Positions 5,309 through 5,624 of a stretch of 5,624 nt of DNA are shown piece after piece (position 1 is the stretch's first letter; each line of letters starts with the position of its first letter). Both the position numbers and the translations under genes were made by a program. The DNA is from Chitinophaga pinensis (GTDB lineage Bacteria; Bacteroidota; Bacteroidia; Flavobacteriales_D; Crocinitomicaceae). The stretch lies in NCBI GenBank assembly GCA_945897765.1, contig CAMDGP010000155.1, positions 1-5,624 of the forward strand. The letters are read 5' to 3'. The notes under the pieces were generated by a model, which saw only the letters and a program-made list of their open reading frames with translations, did not search any database and had not been told where the DNA came from.

Positions 5309-5624
5309 ATGCGCATTTTAAAAAGTTTCTTGTTAGTTTCCTTAATCTTAAGCAAGGTTATTTACAGCGCATTCTGGCAATTTAATTTTTACTTCAATCA
5401 AAAGGAAATCGCGGCTATCGAATGTGAAAACAAGGATAGACCTGAAATGAACTGTAATGGTAAGTGTTATTTGGCAAAACAATTAGAAAAAGCAGATAAC
5501 GAACTTGCAGATAAAAAGGAAAAACAAGAACATTCTGTTTCGATCCTAAAATTAGTAGAGACTTCTGTTTTTGTTGAAAATTGGAAATTAAAATTTGAAC
5601 TTCCAGCTTTCAACGCAGAAAAAG
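5309..5624 (+). CDS. Small exported or membrane-anchored protein with C-x9-C-x3-C motif (partial, runs off right edge)
   Basis: An open frame runs from ATG 5309 to the window end, giving 105 residues with no stop. Residues 1-21 (MRILK, then a hydrophobic stretch to about VIYSA) form a signal peptide or N-terminal anchor. A short aromatic stretch (FWQFNFYFNQ, 22-31) follows, then C39, C49 and C53 in the block CENKDRPEMNCNGKCYL, then a charged, probably helical segment rich in Lys and Glu (about 56-75). Proteins with this N-x-C-x-GKCYL style block are known to me from Bacteroidota as uncharacterised proteins, often close to TonB receptor or heavy-metal genes; that is recollection, not shown here. 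Three cysteines close together suggest metal or haem binding, or disulfides, in the periplasm. The TAACTTTG box just upstream supports the start. The function is unknown. Confidence 0.75.
   Translation, partial: MRILKSFLLVSLILSKVIYSAFWQFNFYFNQKEIAAIECENKDRPEMNCNGKCYLAKQLEKADNELADKKEKQEHSVSILKLVETSVFVENWKLKFELPAFNAEK

Overview
The window looks like the chromosome of a Bacteroidota bacterium, most likely in Flavobacteriia or a close relative. The evidence is strong A+T bias, a secreted glycosidase with a C-terminal type IX secretion (T9SS) sorting tail, TAnnTTTG-type -7 promoter elements, no Shine-Dalgarno sequences that clearly set starts, and a fused alpha/beta E1 2-oxoacid dehydrogenase. Species cannot be named from the sequence alone.

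Layout, left to right. Positions 1-60 hold the last 19 codons of an unidentified + strand gene. Positions 61-565 are a gene-poor leader crowded with palindromic, probably dispersed, repeats. Positions 566-1567 encode a secreted family 16 glycoside hydrolase (laminarinase-like endo-beta-1,3-glucanase) with a T9SS tail, followed by a good intrinsic terminator. On the - strand, 2361-1639 encodes a CutC-family TIM-barrel protein that converges on the glucanase. A 106-bp divergent intergenic region separates cutC from 2468-4912, an 814-residue fused E1alpha-E1beta thiamine-diphosphate dehydrogenase. It is followed 27 bp later by a 64-residue four-cysteine protein (4940-5134), probably on the same transcript. 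After about 170 bp with a perfect TAnnTTTG element, a further + strand gene starts at 5309 and runs off the right edge. It encodes a small exported or membrane-anchored protein with a C-x9-C-x3-C pattern.

The genes do not form one pathway. The glucanase degrades external beta-glucan. The E1 enzyme feeds acyl groups from 2-oxoacids (branched-chain or pyruvate-like) to an E2 component that is not in the window. CutC and the two cysteine-containing small proteins could each bind metal, but nothing here shows that they act together. I see no clear new multi-gene system. The most interesting items are the Asp-for-Asn change and long linker in the E1 fusion, the two small cysteine proteins, and the repeat-rich leader before the glucanase.
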